NCBI RefSeq assembly: GCF_000299395.1
Contig: NC_018656.1
Span: forward strand, 682,001-746,000
Direction of reading: 5' to 3'
DNA: 64,000 nt
DNA from: Candidatus Nitrosopumilus sediminis
Lineage (GTDB): Archaea; Thermoproteota; Nitrososphaeria; Nitrososphaerales; Nitrosopumilaceae
Shown here piece after piece: positions 49,093 through 57,976 of this stretch. The position numbers and the translations under genes were made by a program. The notes below the pieces were generated by a model that was not told the origin of the DNA, made no database searches, and was given only the letters and a program-made list of their open reading frames with translations. The stretch's first letter is position 1, and each line of letters begins with the position of its first letter.

Positions 49093-50349
49093 CTATTTCT
49101 TTTCTCTACTCTTTATTTTTTTAATTACGATAAAACCAATTATAATTCCAACCATCCCTACTCCTACAAACGCATAAAGTTCCATCACGTATCCTCTAGG
49201 TTCCCCAGAATCAATTGAGTTTGATTCATTCAATGTATAATTTATTGATGGTATCTTGTAATCAATTGGTGTTATTCTTAGAATTTTATCATCGTTTATT
49301 TTTGGTGTTCCTCTCCCGTCTTGATTGCTAGTAAGAATATACAAAAATCCATCAGGACCTGTCTGCACATCTCTTATCCGTCCAAATTCATCTTGAAATA
49401 ATTTTTCATGAGATATAACTGAATTATTTTGTAAATCAAACTCAATCATATGAAGATGACTTCCACGCAATGCTGCAAAAAAATATTTTCCTTCCCATTG
49501 TGGAATTTTATTGCTATTGTAGAATTCAGCTCCTGATGGTGCCCATGTATCTTTCCCTGAATGCAAAATTGGATTTAATAGATTTTCTTTTTTTTCATCT
49601 CCTATAATATCTGGCCAACCGTAATTCCCTCCTGCAATTATTTTATTAATTTCGTCATGAGCCACACCTCTCCACCCTGATGGACCATGCTCTGTAGCAA
49701 CCAAATTTCCTGATTTGTCCCAATCAATTCCTTGCGGATTCCTATGTCCCATAGAATAAACAGGAGAATTTTTCCATGGGTTATCATGTGGAATTGTACC
49801 ATCTGAATTGATTCTTAGAATTTTTCCTCCCAACGAATTCAAATCTTGTGATAAATCCGGAAGTCCTGCTTCTCCTGTTGTAACATATAGTTTTCCATCT
49901 GGGCCAAATTGTATTCTTCCTCCGTCATGAAACGGTCCTCCTGGAATCCCATCAATCAATATTTTGTCTTCAATTAAAGATCCGTCTAAAAATTGATAGC
50001 GAACTAGTTTATTTTTTGTTGTTAAAAGTTCATTGTAAGTGTAATACAAGTAGATGTAATTGTTTTCTGAATAATCAGGATCAACTGTCATTCCCAACAT
50101 TCCTCCCTCGACCCCCCCGACATTTAATGATAAAAGTGGTTCTTGCAACAATATTCCATTCTGAATTATTCTAAGATTTCCATTTCTTTCTGTAAATAAG
50201 ATGGTTCCATCAGGTAACCAGTCTATGCTCCACGGGATGGTTAGGTTATCAGCTATAGTCTCAACTTTTACCTGTAGTTCCGGATATTCTTGAGCAAATG
50301 AAATAGGAATCAATGATAAAAATATTAGACTCAAGACTAGTTCTTTCAT
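49093..50349 (-). CDS. PQQ-type sugar dehydrogenase, membrane-anchored
   Basis: 418 residues: a signal peptide (1-19), a six-bladed beta-propeller of the soluble glucose/sorbosone dehydrogenase family, and a C-terminal membrane helix (about 393-412) followed by basic residues. Key stretches are IPWSIDWLPDGTILFTERNGNLRII, FHDGGRIQFGPDGKLYVTTGEAG and SMGHRNPQGIDWD, which contain the putative catalytic His and metal/PQQ ligands. It would oxidise a sugar outside the cell. Whether the organism makes PQQ is not shown, so a PQQ-independent function is possible. Confidence 0.82.
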   Translation of the reverse strand: MKELVLSLIFLSLIPISFAQEYPELQVKVETIADNLTIPWSIDWLPDGTILFTERNGNLRIIQNGILLQEPLLSLNVGGVEGGMLGMTVDPDYSENNYIYLYYTYNELLTTKNKLVRYQFLDGSLIEDKILIDGIPGGPFHDGGRIQFGPDGKLYVTTGEAGLPDLSQDLNSLGGKILRINSDGTIPHDNPWKNSPVYSMGHRNPQGIDWDKSGNLVATEHGPSGWRGVAHDEINKIIAGGNYGWPDIIGDEKKENLLNPILHSGKDTWAPSGAEFYNSNKIPQWEGKYFFAALRGSHLHMIEFDLQNNSVISHEKLFQDEFGRIRDVQTGPDGFLYILTSNQDGRGTPKINDDKILRITPIDYKIPSINYTLNESNSIDSGEPRGYVMELYAFVGVGMVGIIIGFIVIKKIKSREKK

Positions 50350-50469
50350 CGCTATATTAGTTGTAATTTTACATTAAATGTTTGCTACAATAACATTATC
50401 AAAAATGATCATGTTTTGTTAAATCTCCTTTAGCAAGATTCTCTTAAAGTATGGTGTAACTAATTCATC

Positions 50470-50811
50470 ATGGTAAAACCTACAATAGAATTATCCATTT
50501 CAAAAAAACCTACAGATGTTGAATTAAAAAAACTCAAAGAATATTTCAAAGAAATGCCCATAAAGGAGATTCTATCTGGTCTGAAATTTGCAAAAAATAG
50601 ATGGTCTGCAAAAGATGCTGGTACACTCAAGGTTGGAAGAAAAAGCATCATTCAGAAAGAGGTTCATTCAGTTACTACCGAACAAGCTCAATGGAGATTA
50701 AAAAATTGGAAAATGATGATTGCAAATTACCGTAGACGTGGATACAGTTATCCGACAATATCTCGTATAAAGAAAATTTTAATTCAAAAAAGTAAAAAGA
50801 AATCTAAATAA
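50470..50811 (+). CDS. Basic hypothetical protein
   Basis: 113 residues, rich in Lys and Arg, with a C-terminal AQWRLKNWKMMIANYRRRGYSYPTISRIKKILIQKSKKKSK that should bind nucleic acid. No family is recognised. The stop lies 3 bp before the 3' end of the convergent cdvB gene. Confidence 0.5.
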   Translation: MVKPTIELSISKKPTDVELKKLKEYFKEMPIKEILSGLKFAKNRWSAKDAGTLKVGRKSIIQKEVHSVTTEQAQWRLKNWKMMIANYRRRGYSYPTISRIKKILIQKSKKKSK

Positions 50812-50814
50812 TTT

Positions 50815-51465
50815 CTAGATGAAGACATCTGTTTTTTTCTCAACAATTTGTCGTTTGAGTGAATCTGGAACATCTGGAATCGAGGATTTCGTTTGTCCTG
50901 CAATCACACTGTGTGCTTCTTCTAGAATTGCTAATGTATCCGCATTTGATTCAGGTACCGTGCTCATACTGTCTCCTATTCCTACTGATGAACCTGACAT
51001 TACATCACCGAGAATTTGTGACAAGTCTTGCATTGAAGCATTTGCTTCTGGCATAATTCCGCTCAATGATGGACTCAATCCTTTAATGATTGCCATGCAT
51101 GGACTGAGTGTAACTACTACATCTCCTAATTCTGAAACTGTGTCTAGTCTAAGTTTAACTTGCTCCATGGATAGTTTTGCTCCGCTTACCATGTTCTTCA
51201 TTTTTCTAACTTGAGTTAATTCTCCTGCATATGCTTGAGCATAACTTGGTTTGTTGTTTCTTTGTGCATTTACTATTTTTTCAAAAATCATATCATGTTT
51301 TTTCTTTAATTTTTCGTTAATTCCTTCCAATTTAGAAATTTGAAATTGTAATTTTTTTTGAGCAAAATCGATCTTGTTTTTTAATGGTTCATCAGGCTTT
51401 ACTCTGCCCATTACTTTTTGAGATATACTAACCCCGTCAGTTTTATTCCAAGAATTGCTGATCAT
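50815..51465 (-). CDS. cdvB: CdvB, ESCRT-III (Snf7) cell-division protein
   Basis: 216 residues. Helices 1-2 (NKIDFAQKKLQFQISKLEGINEKLKKKHDMIFEKIVNAQRNNKPSYAQAYAGELTQVRKMKNMV) and the region TVSELGDVVVTLSPCMAIIKGL match the archaeal Snf7/CdvB family. A flexible C-terminal region follows (MIM-like motif not clear). CdvB polymers constrict the membrane in division of crenarchaea and thaumarchaea. cdvA and cdvC are not nearby, so this is a stand-alone copy, probably one of several paralogs. Confidence 0.85.
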   Translation of the reverse strand: MISNSWNKTDGVSISQKVMGRVKPDEPLKNKIDFAQKKLQFQISKLEGINEKLKKKHDMIFEKIVNAQRNNKPSYAQAYAGELTQVRKMKNMVSGAKLSMEQVKLRLDTVSELGDVVVTLSPCMAIIKGLSPSLSGIMPEANASMQDLSQILGDVMSGSSVGIGDSMSTVPESNADTLAILEEAHSVIAGQTKSSIPDVPDSLKRQIVEKKTDVFI

Positions 51466-51523
51466 ACTTTAGTTCATAATCTCATTGAATTTTTTGTTTT
51501 AAACAGATTTGTCACTCTAGGTG

Positions 51524-51557
51524 GTGTAACTGGAGTTACAATACTATACAGTTACAC
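51524..51557. promoter_or_regulatory. Inverted repeats upstream of cdvB
   Basis: GTGTAACTG (51524-51532) and CAGTTACAC (51549-51557) are exact reverse complements. A second pair TGTAACT/AGTTACA (51525-51531 and 51534-51540) lies inside. The site is 60-92 bp before the cdvB ATG. A related GGTGTAACT occurs at 50453, just before the basic gene at 50470. It could be a cell-cycle operator, but that is a guess. Confidence 0.45.
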
Positions 51558-52666
51558 TATCCAAAGGTAAATGTGAAAATCTGAAATCCTTTGCCCTTCA
51601 CATTAATCTCCATTAAATGTGATGCACTGGCATTACTAGAAATAATATTGTACAATCCAGCTTCTGCGACTCTAAGGATATTGTCGTCTGTGATGTCCTT
51701 TCCTGAATATTCTATTGATAATGGTTTTCCGTCTAGAAGTATTTCTAGATCTGCATTGTTCTCAGTTACTATGTTCACTTCTTTTGCATTATATAGTAAT
51801 TTAATAGAACCTGTATCTGAGACTAATTCCATACTGTCCTCATAATTTTTCCAATCTCCAATTGGATAGAACTTGTGTAAATCTATGTTGTTTGGTTCAG
51901 AATACGAAACAATTCTTCCCGGTTGAAATCCTTCATCACTTCCTAATTGATTTCTATTTTGTGCAAACTTGTAACCAAAATACAATTCAGGTGTTCTAAA
52001 CATTGAATGCTGAAATTCTTCAATATCTACAAGTGATGATGTTGAATCTACTGTTATTCCTATCGCTGCAGCTCTTTCTTTTAGTAATTGCTGAATAATC
52101 TTTTCAGTTTCTTGATATCCTCCTTCCCCTATGTGATCATATCTTAGAAATCCTTCATGGTCTGCAATGTATTTTCTTGGCCAATATCTGTTTTCAAAAG
52201 CTTTCCAAGTTTTCATATCATTGTCCATCACAACAGGATAATCAATTCCATATTTTTCAACAGCCATTCTTACATTGTCGGGGTTTTTTTCAAATTCAAA
52301 TTCTGGTGAATGAATTCCAACAATTAATAATCCTTGATCAGAATATTTGTCATTCCATGCTGTAATGTATGGTAGTGTTCTAACGCAGTTAATACAACTA
52401 TATGTCCAAATATCATACAAAACAACTTTTCCTTTTATCTCTTCACTTAATTTTTCTGGTGTTGTGTTTAGATAATTTGCAATTCCAACTAATTTTGGTG
52501 CCTTTTTGAATTTTGATTTATCAATATTCGAAAGAGAGCTTACATCTTCAAAGACTGTATTAGACTCTACTTTTTGATCAAGGGATGAAAAAATCATTCC
52601 TACCACAACTAATCCTACTACAATAATGACTCCAAAAATTAATCCTGCCTTTATCTCTGAATTCAT
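51557..52666 (-). CDS. Membrane-anchored thioredoxin-like protein (DipZ C-terminal type)
   Basis: 369 residues: a transmembrane anchor (about 9-28), a redoxin domain (about 50-215) with C91 and C94 in YSCINCVRTLPY, and a C-terminal beta domain (about 230-369). This order matches the periplasmic part of DipZ/CcdA-fused proteins. Its gene follows ccdA with a 4-bp gap, so together they recreate DipZ as two polypeptides that pass reducing power across the membrane. Confidence 0.82.
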   Translation of the reverse strand: MNSEIKAGLIFGVIIVVGLVVVGMIFSSLDQKVESNTVFEDVSSLSNIDKSKFKKAPKLVGIANYLNTTPEKLSEEIKGKVVLYDIWTYSCINCVRTLPYITAWNDKYSDQGLLIVGIHSPEFEFEKNPDNVRMAVEKYGIDYPVVMDNDMKTWKAFENRYWPRKYIADHEGFLRYDHIGEGGYQETEKIIQQLLKERAAAIGITVDSTSSLVDIEEFQHSMFRTPELYFGYKFAQNRNQLGSDEGFQPGRIVSYSEPNNIDLHKFYPIGDWKNYEDSMELVSDTGSIKLLYNAKEVNIVTENNADLEILLDGKPLSIEYSGKDITDDNILRVAEAGLYNIISSNASASHLMEINVKGKGFQIFTFTFG

Positions 52667-52670
52667 TGAA

Positions 52671-53402
52671 TCACCCTACTAACACCAATTCGTTAAGAAG
52701 TGGAAAATTTGCAATATATGCAAGTTGATTCGTAAACACTAAAACCCCTAAAATAATTATGAATGATCCTAAAACTATGTTGTAATATTTTAGATGTTTG
52801 GACATTGAACGAATTACTCTTGTTGCTCTTGAGAAAAAAATACCCATTAGAAGAAATGGGATACCTAATCCCAATGAATATGATAGTAGCAAGCTAAATG
52901 AAACAGAAGGAGTTGTTGCCGCCAAAGTCAGAATTGTACCCAATATTGGACCTACACATGGTGTCCATCCTACTGCAAACGCTAAACCAAATACAAACGA
53001 CATTGGATAACTTGACTTTGAATTTTTTGGAAAGAATTTTTTTTCTACATTTAATGAACGAATTTTTGTAGACAACAACAAAAATACTCCAAATGCTACA
53101 ATGATGACTCCACCTATCATGTTAAGGGATTCAACAAATTCGCCGGCAGTGTTTGAAAGAACACTGTTGATTATTACACCTAATATTGAAAATATGATTG
53201 AAAATCCTAAAACAAAAAATATTGTATTTAGAATTATGTTTGCTCTTTTAATCGAAAGAACTGTGCCGTTTTTTGAACCCAATTCCGTTACAGTTGTTCC
53301 GGATATGTATGCAAGAAATGCTGGAATCATTGGTAAAATACATGGAGCAATAAAAGAACTAAGACCTGCAAGTAATGCAATCAAAATTGTGACTTCTGCC
53401 AT
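52671..53402 (-). CDS. ccdA: CcdA-type thiol-disulfide transmembrane transporter
   Basis: 243 residues with six transmembrane helices. The two redox Cys are C21 (APCILPMIPAFLAYISG) and the one in GWTPCVGPILGTIL (about residue 147). CcdA moves electrons from cytosolic thioredoxin to extracytoplasmic partners, here probably the redoxin encoded next. Confidence 0.9.
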   Translation of the reverse strand: MAEVTILIALLAGLSSFIAPCILPMIPAFLAYISGTTVTELGSKNGTVLSIKRANIILNTIFFVLGFSIIFSILGVIINSVLSNTAGEFVESLNMIGGVIIVAFGVFLLLSTKIRSLNVEKKFFPKNSKSSYPMSFVFGLAFAVGWTPCVGPILGTILTLAATTPSVSFSLLLSYSLGLGIPFLLMGIFFSRATRVIRSMSKHLKYYNIVLGSFIIILGVLVFTNQLAYIANFPLLNELVLVG

Positions 53403-53498
53403 ACTGTAGCATTTCTATTTTTCCTTTAAAGGATTCTTCCAAATCTTTTCCTTATGCTAATTCAATCCCTTTTTAACTGGGATATCTCTATTTTGAAC

Positions 53499-53603
53499 AT
53501 GAATAAGAGATTCATCATTGTTGGAATTGTTTTAGGTGTTATAGTAGCACTTGCTGTGATAATTGGCTCTCCCGCAATTGGTGGCTTTGATGCTATGCGT
53601 TAG
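53499..53603 (+). CDS. 34-residue single-helix membrane protein
   Basis: ATG at 53499, TAG at 53601. MNKRFIIVGIVLGVIVALAV and IIGSPAIGGFDAMR describe one membrane helix with a basic start. A TATA-like CTTTTTAAC lies about 30 bp upstream. The 3' end overlaps bioF by 4 bp. Confidence 0.45.
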   Translation: MNKRFIIVGIVLGVIVALAVIIGSPAIGGFDAMR

Positions 53604-54742
53604 CTGTGGAATTTACTATATGCCTTTTCAAAAATATTTAGAGTTTTTTCAATTTCCCTGCCTGACAACCATGCAGTAACTGAAATTCTTAATCTGGCCT
53701 TGTTCTTTGGAACTGTGGGGAATCGGATTGGCTGTGCATATACCCCATTATCGAACAAAAATTTACCAAAGTCCATAGCTGTTTTTTCGTTTCCAATTAT
53801 GATGGGAATTATTTGTGAATGAGAGTTTATTTCATATCCTATTTCTTTAAGACCTTTTATGATCTGCTTTGTATTTTTTTCTAGTTTTTTCTTTTGTCTT
53901 TCTCTGTCAGATTCAAATCTTTTAAATGAATACTCTACCAAAAAGGAAGGCAATGCTGATGTGTAGATAAACGATTTTGATTTATTGATACACAAATCAA
54001 CAACATTACTCTGAGATGCAATGTATCCTCCAAATGATCCTAGCCCTTTACTCAAACTGCTAACGTACAAATCTACTTTTTTTGATACATTGAAGTATTC
54101 TGGAGTTCCTTTTCCGTCATTACCGATGACAAAATCCCCATGAGCATCATCAACAATTGTTATTGCATCTGATTTCTCTGAAATTTCAGTGATTTGTTTT
54201 AATGATGATAAATCTCCATCCATACTGAAAATCCCTTCAGTAATAATGAACTTGTTTCTTCCTTTTTGTTTTAATTTTTTATTCATATCTGTCATATCAT
54301 TATGTTTGTAAATTGACACTTTGGCATCTGATAATTTACATGACTCAATTATGCTTGCATGATTTAGTTCATCACTGAGAATTAAATCCCCCTTCTTTGC
54401 AATAGCTGAAATTGCTCCTAAATTTGCCATGTACCCTGTTGGATAAATTAGACTACTTTGCTGTGATTTGTGCTTTGCAAGTACATCTTCTAATTTCTTA
54501 TAGGATTCATCGTTTCCTGATACTAATCTTGAACTTGATTGAAGTTGCTTGATTTGAATTTTTGTGACAGGAATCCCTAGATAATCGTTTGAACATAAGT
54601 TAAGAAGTTGGCTGTTGTTGATAGTTATTTTTGAGCCTTTGGAAATTCCATATCTCATTTCTCGATAAAGGTTTTTTTCTTTTAGAATTTCTAATTCAGA
54701 ATCTACAAAATTTAGTTTATGCTTGGAGGCCAATTTTTTCAA
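53600..54742 (-). CDS. bioF: 8-amino-7-oxononanoate synthase
   Basis: 380 residues. SNDYLGI (51-57), DELNHASI (124-131), VDDAHGDF (197-204) and the PLP lysine K232 in SSLSKGLGSFGG define BioF. It joins pimeloyl-CoA or pimeloyl-ACP with alanine. The start is at a TTG at 54742 or 54733, inside bioB, so translation is coupled. The glycine C-acetyltransferase paralog is a less likely alternative given the cluster. Confidence 0.9.
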   Translation of the reverse strand: MKKLASKHKLNFVDSELEILKEKNLYREMRYGISKGSKITINNSQLLNLCSNDYLGIPVTKIQIKQLQSSSRLVSGNDESYKKLEDVLAKHKSQQSSLIYPTGYMANLGAISAIAKKGDLILSDELNHASIIESCKLSDAKVSIYKHNDMTDMNKKLKQKGRNKFIITEGIFSMDGDLSSLKQITEISEKSDAITIVDDAHGDFVIGNDGKGTPEYFNVSKKVDLYVSSLSKGLGSFGGYIASQSNVVDLCINKSKSFIYTSALPSFLVEYSFKRFESDRERQKKKLEKNTKQIIKGLKEIGYEINSHSQIIPIIIGNEKTAMDFGKFLFDNGVYAQPIRFPTVPKNKARLRISVTAWLSGREIEKTLNIFEKAYSKFHS

Positions 54743-55694
54743 TCATTTCTCGGTCTTTTGCAGCCTCATTTCCTCCCATGGTCAAGTACCCTGCAGTAAT
54801 AATTCCGTTTGCCCCACTCTGAAGCAATTCTTCTCCAGAATCATCAAGATTTGTTTCACGACCGCCAGAAATTTTGATAACTGATTCAGGTAATAGGAAT
54901 CTAATTACCGAAAACATTCTGACGATTTCGGAATTTGGCAAGTCTGCTTGCAATTCCAACGGAGTTCCTGGAACTGGTACTAGAATGTTAATTGTCACTT
55001 CCTCTGGATACAGTCTTGCCAGCTCCAATGTTAGCTCTAGTCTCTGTTCTCTTGTTTCCCCAAGACCTATGATTCCGCCAGTACATAACTCCAGGCCTGC
55101 ATCACGTGCAATTCCTAGAGTCTTTAATCTATCTTCATATGTGTGAGTAGTGCATATTTCAGAAAACTTTGATTTTGCTGTCTCTAAATTATGGTTGTAT
55201 CTTTTTACTTTGAGTTCTTTTAGTTTTTTTGCTTGATCTTTGGTTAAAAATCCTAAACTGCACTCTACACTAATACCAACTTTGTCATTAATCTCTGTGA
55301 TAATTTTACAAACCTTTTGAAAATCTCTAGTAGATGGCTCTCTCCATGCTGCTACAAGACAGTATGATTCTGCACCTTCTTCTTTAGCTTTTTTTGCCTT
55401 GCTTACTACCTCTTCTGGTGTTGGTAATTGATATGACTCAATTCCTGTATCAAAAAATGCTGACTGTCCACAAAATGTACAATCCTCGCTGCATGCATTT
55501 TTTTTAATATTGTTTAATTGTTCAACATCCACTTTGTCCCCATTGAAATCTCTAGTAATCTCATTAGCACATCTTGCCAAATCTTTAAGATTTTCTTCAG
55601 GTATGTTTAGTAATTTTTTTGCCTCCTCAGATGATATGTGATTTCCTGAAAATACTTTCTCTTGACATTCTTTAATGAATTCTAAAGCACTCAT
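54717..55694 (-). CDS. bioB: Biotin synthase
   Basis: 325 residues, radical-SAM enzyme. The cluster motif is C68-x3-C72-x2-C75 (ACSEDCTFCGQS). Later conserved stretches include GLELCTGGIIGLGETREQRLEL and KISGGRETNL. It inserts sulfur into dethiobiotin. The BirA-like operator lies directly upstream. Confidence 0.96.
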   Translation of the reverse strand: MSALEFIKECQEKVFSGNHISSEEAKKLLNIPEENLKDLARCANEITRDFNGDKVDVEQLNNIKKNACSEDCTFCGQSAFFDTGIESYQLPTPEEVVSKAKKAKEEGAESYCLVAAWREPSTRDFQKVCKIITEINDKVGISVECSLGFLTKDQAKKLKELKVKRYNHNLETAKSKFSEICTTHTYEDRLKTLGIARDAGLELCTGGIIGLGETREQRLELTLELARLYPEEVTINILVPVPGTPLELQADLPNSEIVRMFSVIRFLLPESVIKISGGRETNLDDSGEELLQSGANGIITAGYLTMGGNEAAKDREMIEKIGLQA

Positions 55695-55734
55695 AATTTT
55701 ATTGAAATAATTCTATTTTATAACATTAGTGGAA

Positions 55735-55767
55735 TGGTTAACCCTAAACCTGTATGGGGGTTAACAG
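55735..55767. promoter_or_regulatory. BirA-like biotin operator
   Basis: TGGTTAACC (55735-55743), 15 bp, then GGTTAACAG (55759-55767). Each half differs by one base from the known BirA half-sites TTGTTAACC and GGTTAACAA, and the spacing of 15 fits. The site lies 41-73 bp before the bioB ATG, just past a TATA-like GTTATAAAATAG, and its outer edge abuts the bioA stop. Confidence 0.65.
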
Positions 55768-57084
55768 TCAAGATACCTTTGATTTAGCAGATTTGATGGT
55801 AAGAATCGTCCTTTTTAGGAGTAATTCTAACTCAGATTCTGATATTGCCAGCGGAGGAACAAGCATTACTATGTTCCCTAATGTTCTAAGATAGATTCCG
55901 TTCTTTTTTCCTTCATCAAAAAATATTTTGTTAATTGATTTTTTTGGTGAAATTGGAGTTTTTCTTTTTTTATCCTTGACTAGTTCAATTCCCATCAGCA
56001 TTCCTTTGTGTCTGATATCTCCTACGATATCTATTTCTGAAATTTCATCATAGAATTTTTCAAACACTTTAGATATCTTTTGAATTTTTTTAATCAAGTT
56101 ATTTTTCTTGTACATTTTGAGATTCTCATTTGCTACTGCCGCCGCAATTGGATTTCCAGTGTACGTATGTCCGTGGAATAGATGCTTCCAATCATTAAAT
56201 TCTCCCAAAAATGAATCATAAATTTTCTTATTTGTTAAAGTTGCAGCCATTGTCAGATATCCGCCAGTTAACATTTTTCCATATGCAACAATATCTGGAA
56301 TGCTTTTTTGTTCTTCATATTGTACCATTGATCCTAGTCTGCCAAATCCAGTTGCTATCTCGTCCAATACAAATAACACATCATGTTTTTTACATAGTTG
56401 ACTTATCTTTTTCTGAAATCCTTTAGGATAAATTATGACTCCCCCTGCAACTTGTGCACCACTCTCCATTACAAATGCTGCAATGTTGTCTTTTTTAGAA
56501 AACCCTTTTTCAATTTTATCTAAACATTGATTTTGGTAGTCTGCTAAGGTAAATCCATTTGGCATTTTGTATTTGTTTGGAACTGTAAATTGTATCGTTG
56601 AAAATAATTGTTTTTTAAATTTACCAAAAAATTCTGGAACATATCCTACAGACATTGCTCCAAATGTATCTCCATGATATCCATTTTCAATTGTAGCAAT
56701 TTCTGTTTTCTTTTTGTTACCAATATTTTTCCAATACTGTAATGCTATTTTGATTGCAATTTCCATTGCAGATGAACCATTATCTGAATAAAACACCTTG
56801 TGCATTCCTGGTGAAATCTTTACAAGACTATCTGCAAGTTCTTCTGCAGGCTCAGTTGTTAGGTTAAACTGTGATGAATGTTGGAGTTTTTTGCTTTGTT
56901 GATTAATGGCTTTGATTAGTTGTGGGTTTGAATGTCCCCATACGTTACACCACATGGATGCAACGGCATCCATCATTTTATGACCTTTTGAATCTGTTAA
57001 CCACACTCCTTTGGCTTTTACAATTTTATCAAAAGAATCCCATTCTTTCATCTGAGTATTTGGATGCCAGACGGAACTTTTCAA
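55768..57084 (-). CDS. bioA: Adenosylmethionine-8-amino-7-oxononanoate aminotransferase
   Basis: 438 residues starting at a TTG. Class III aminotransferase motifs include MWCNVWGHSNP (substrate pocket), ENGYHGDTFGAMSVG, FVLDEIATGFGRLG (PLP-binding Asp) and VAYGKMLTGGYL (catalytic Lys). It makes diaminopelargonic acid from KAPA. It is divergent from bioD. Confidence 0.92.
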   Translation of the reverse strand: MKSSVWHPNTQMKEWDSFDKIVKAKGVWLTDSKGHKMMDAVASMWCNVWGHSNPQLIKAINQQSKKLQHSSQFNLTTEPAEELADSLVKISPGMHKVFYSDNGSSAMEIAIKIALQYWKNIGNKKKTEIATIENGYHGDTFGAMSVGYVPEFFGKFKKQLFSTIQFTVPNKYKMPNGFTLADYQNQCLDKIEKGFSKKDNIAAFVMESGAQVAGGVIIYPKGFQKKISQLCKKHDVLFVLDEIATGFGRLGSMVQYEEQKSIPDIVAYGKMLTGGYLTMAATLTNKKIYDSFLGEFNDWKHLFHGHTYTGNPIAAAVANENLKMYKKNNLIKKIQKISKVFEKFYDEISEIDIVGDIRHKGMLMGIELVKDKKRKTPISPKKSINKIFFDEGKKNGIYLRTLGNIVMLVPPLAISESELELLLKRTILTIKSAKSKVS

Positions 57085-57154
57085 CGGATTTTGTATAGTT
57101 TCAGATCTTAATAATTAACCGATGAATTAATCAATGAATAATTATGAATAGTCT
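57085..57154. promoter_or_regulatory. Divergent bioA/bioD promoter region
   Basis: A 70-bp AT-rich spacer between TTG starts of bioA and bioD. Overlapping TATA-like blocks (TAATAATTAA at about 57109-57118 and ATAATTATGAATA at about 57138-57150) could serve opposite strands. One weak BirA-like half-site (AATTAACC) is present but I see no partner half. Confidence 0.4.
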
Positions 57155-57841
57155 TTGTTGAAATCTCTCTTTATAGCAGGAACGGATACTGATGTTGGAA
57201 AAACATACATCACTGCAGGACTTGCAGTTGTACTTCGAAAAATGGATATAGATGTTGGCATAATGAAGCCATTTGCAGCAGGTTCTGCACAAAAAAAAGG
57301 CTACAAATCCGAAGACGTTGAAATTCTATCCCGTGCTGCACATGCATGTGATCCTGAAAATTTAGTAAATCCTCAATTCTTTCCAATTCCGGCATCTCCA
57401 TACACAGCATGGAAAAAACTGAAAACAAAACCCAAAGTTTCTACCATTCTGTCTAGTTTTGAAAAATTAACAAAACTTCATGACATAATTCTAGTGGAGG
57501 GAATGGGTGGAATCATGACTCCTATTCTCAAAGACTATTACATTACGAATTTAATTAAAGAAATGAAAATTCCAACAATAATTGTAACTAGAAGTAAAGT
57601 TGGAACAGTCAATCATACTATAATGACAGTAAAGATGTGTGAAAAATACAAAATTCCAATCAAAGGAATTATCATTAATGATTTTGATAGTGGTTATCCT
57701 ATCAAAGACTTGACTAAAGACTTGCAAAATCTTACTGGAGTTAAGGTGTTGGGTTCAATCCCATTTATCAAAGATATGAGTGATCAATCTCTAAATAGAA
57801 TTTTCAAAAAGAATATTGATTTTAAGACTGTGTTAAAATAA
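57155..57841 (+). CDS. bioD: Dethiobiotin synthetase
   Basis: 228 residues starting at TTG. The P-loop GTDTDVGKTYITAG is at about residues 9-22, followed by MKPFAAGS and VEGMGGIMTPI. It closes the ureido ring using CO2 and ATP. The start lies about 70 bp from that of bioA on the other strand. Confidence 0.94.
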   Translation: MLKSLFIAGTDTDVGKTYITAGLAVVLRKMDIDVGIMKPFAAGSAQKKGYKSEDVEILSRAAHACDPENLVNPQFFPIPASPYTAWKKLKTKPKVSTILSSFEKLTKLHDIILVEGMGGIMTPILKDYYITNLIKEMKIPTIIVTRSKVGTVNHTIMTVKMCEKYKIPIKGIIINDFDSGYPIKDLTKDLQNLTGVKVLGSIPFIKDMSDQSLNRIFKKNIDFKTVLK

Positions 57842-57946
57842 TTTTCTACCTTTGGAATCGATACAATCTACTGATATATTCAATATTTTTCTATACTAAT
57901 ATGCCTTTTTCATTTATGATAATACCTAGTTATGAAAATTCGAAGT

Positions 57947-57962
57947 TGTTAAATATTTAACA
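57947..57962. promoter_or_regulatory. 16-bp palindrome before a C2H2 zinc-finger gene
   Basis: TGTTAAATATTTAACA at 57947-57962 is a perfect palindrome centred about 22 bp before the ATG at 57977. The core overlaps where a TATA box would lie for a leaderless start, so bound protein would block initiation. Self-control by the zinc-finger protein is one option. Confidence 0.5.
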
Positions 57963-57976
57963 CACATTATAAAGTC

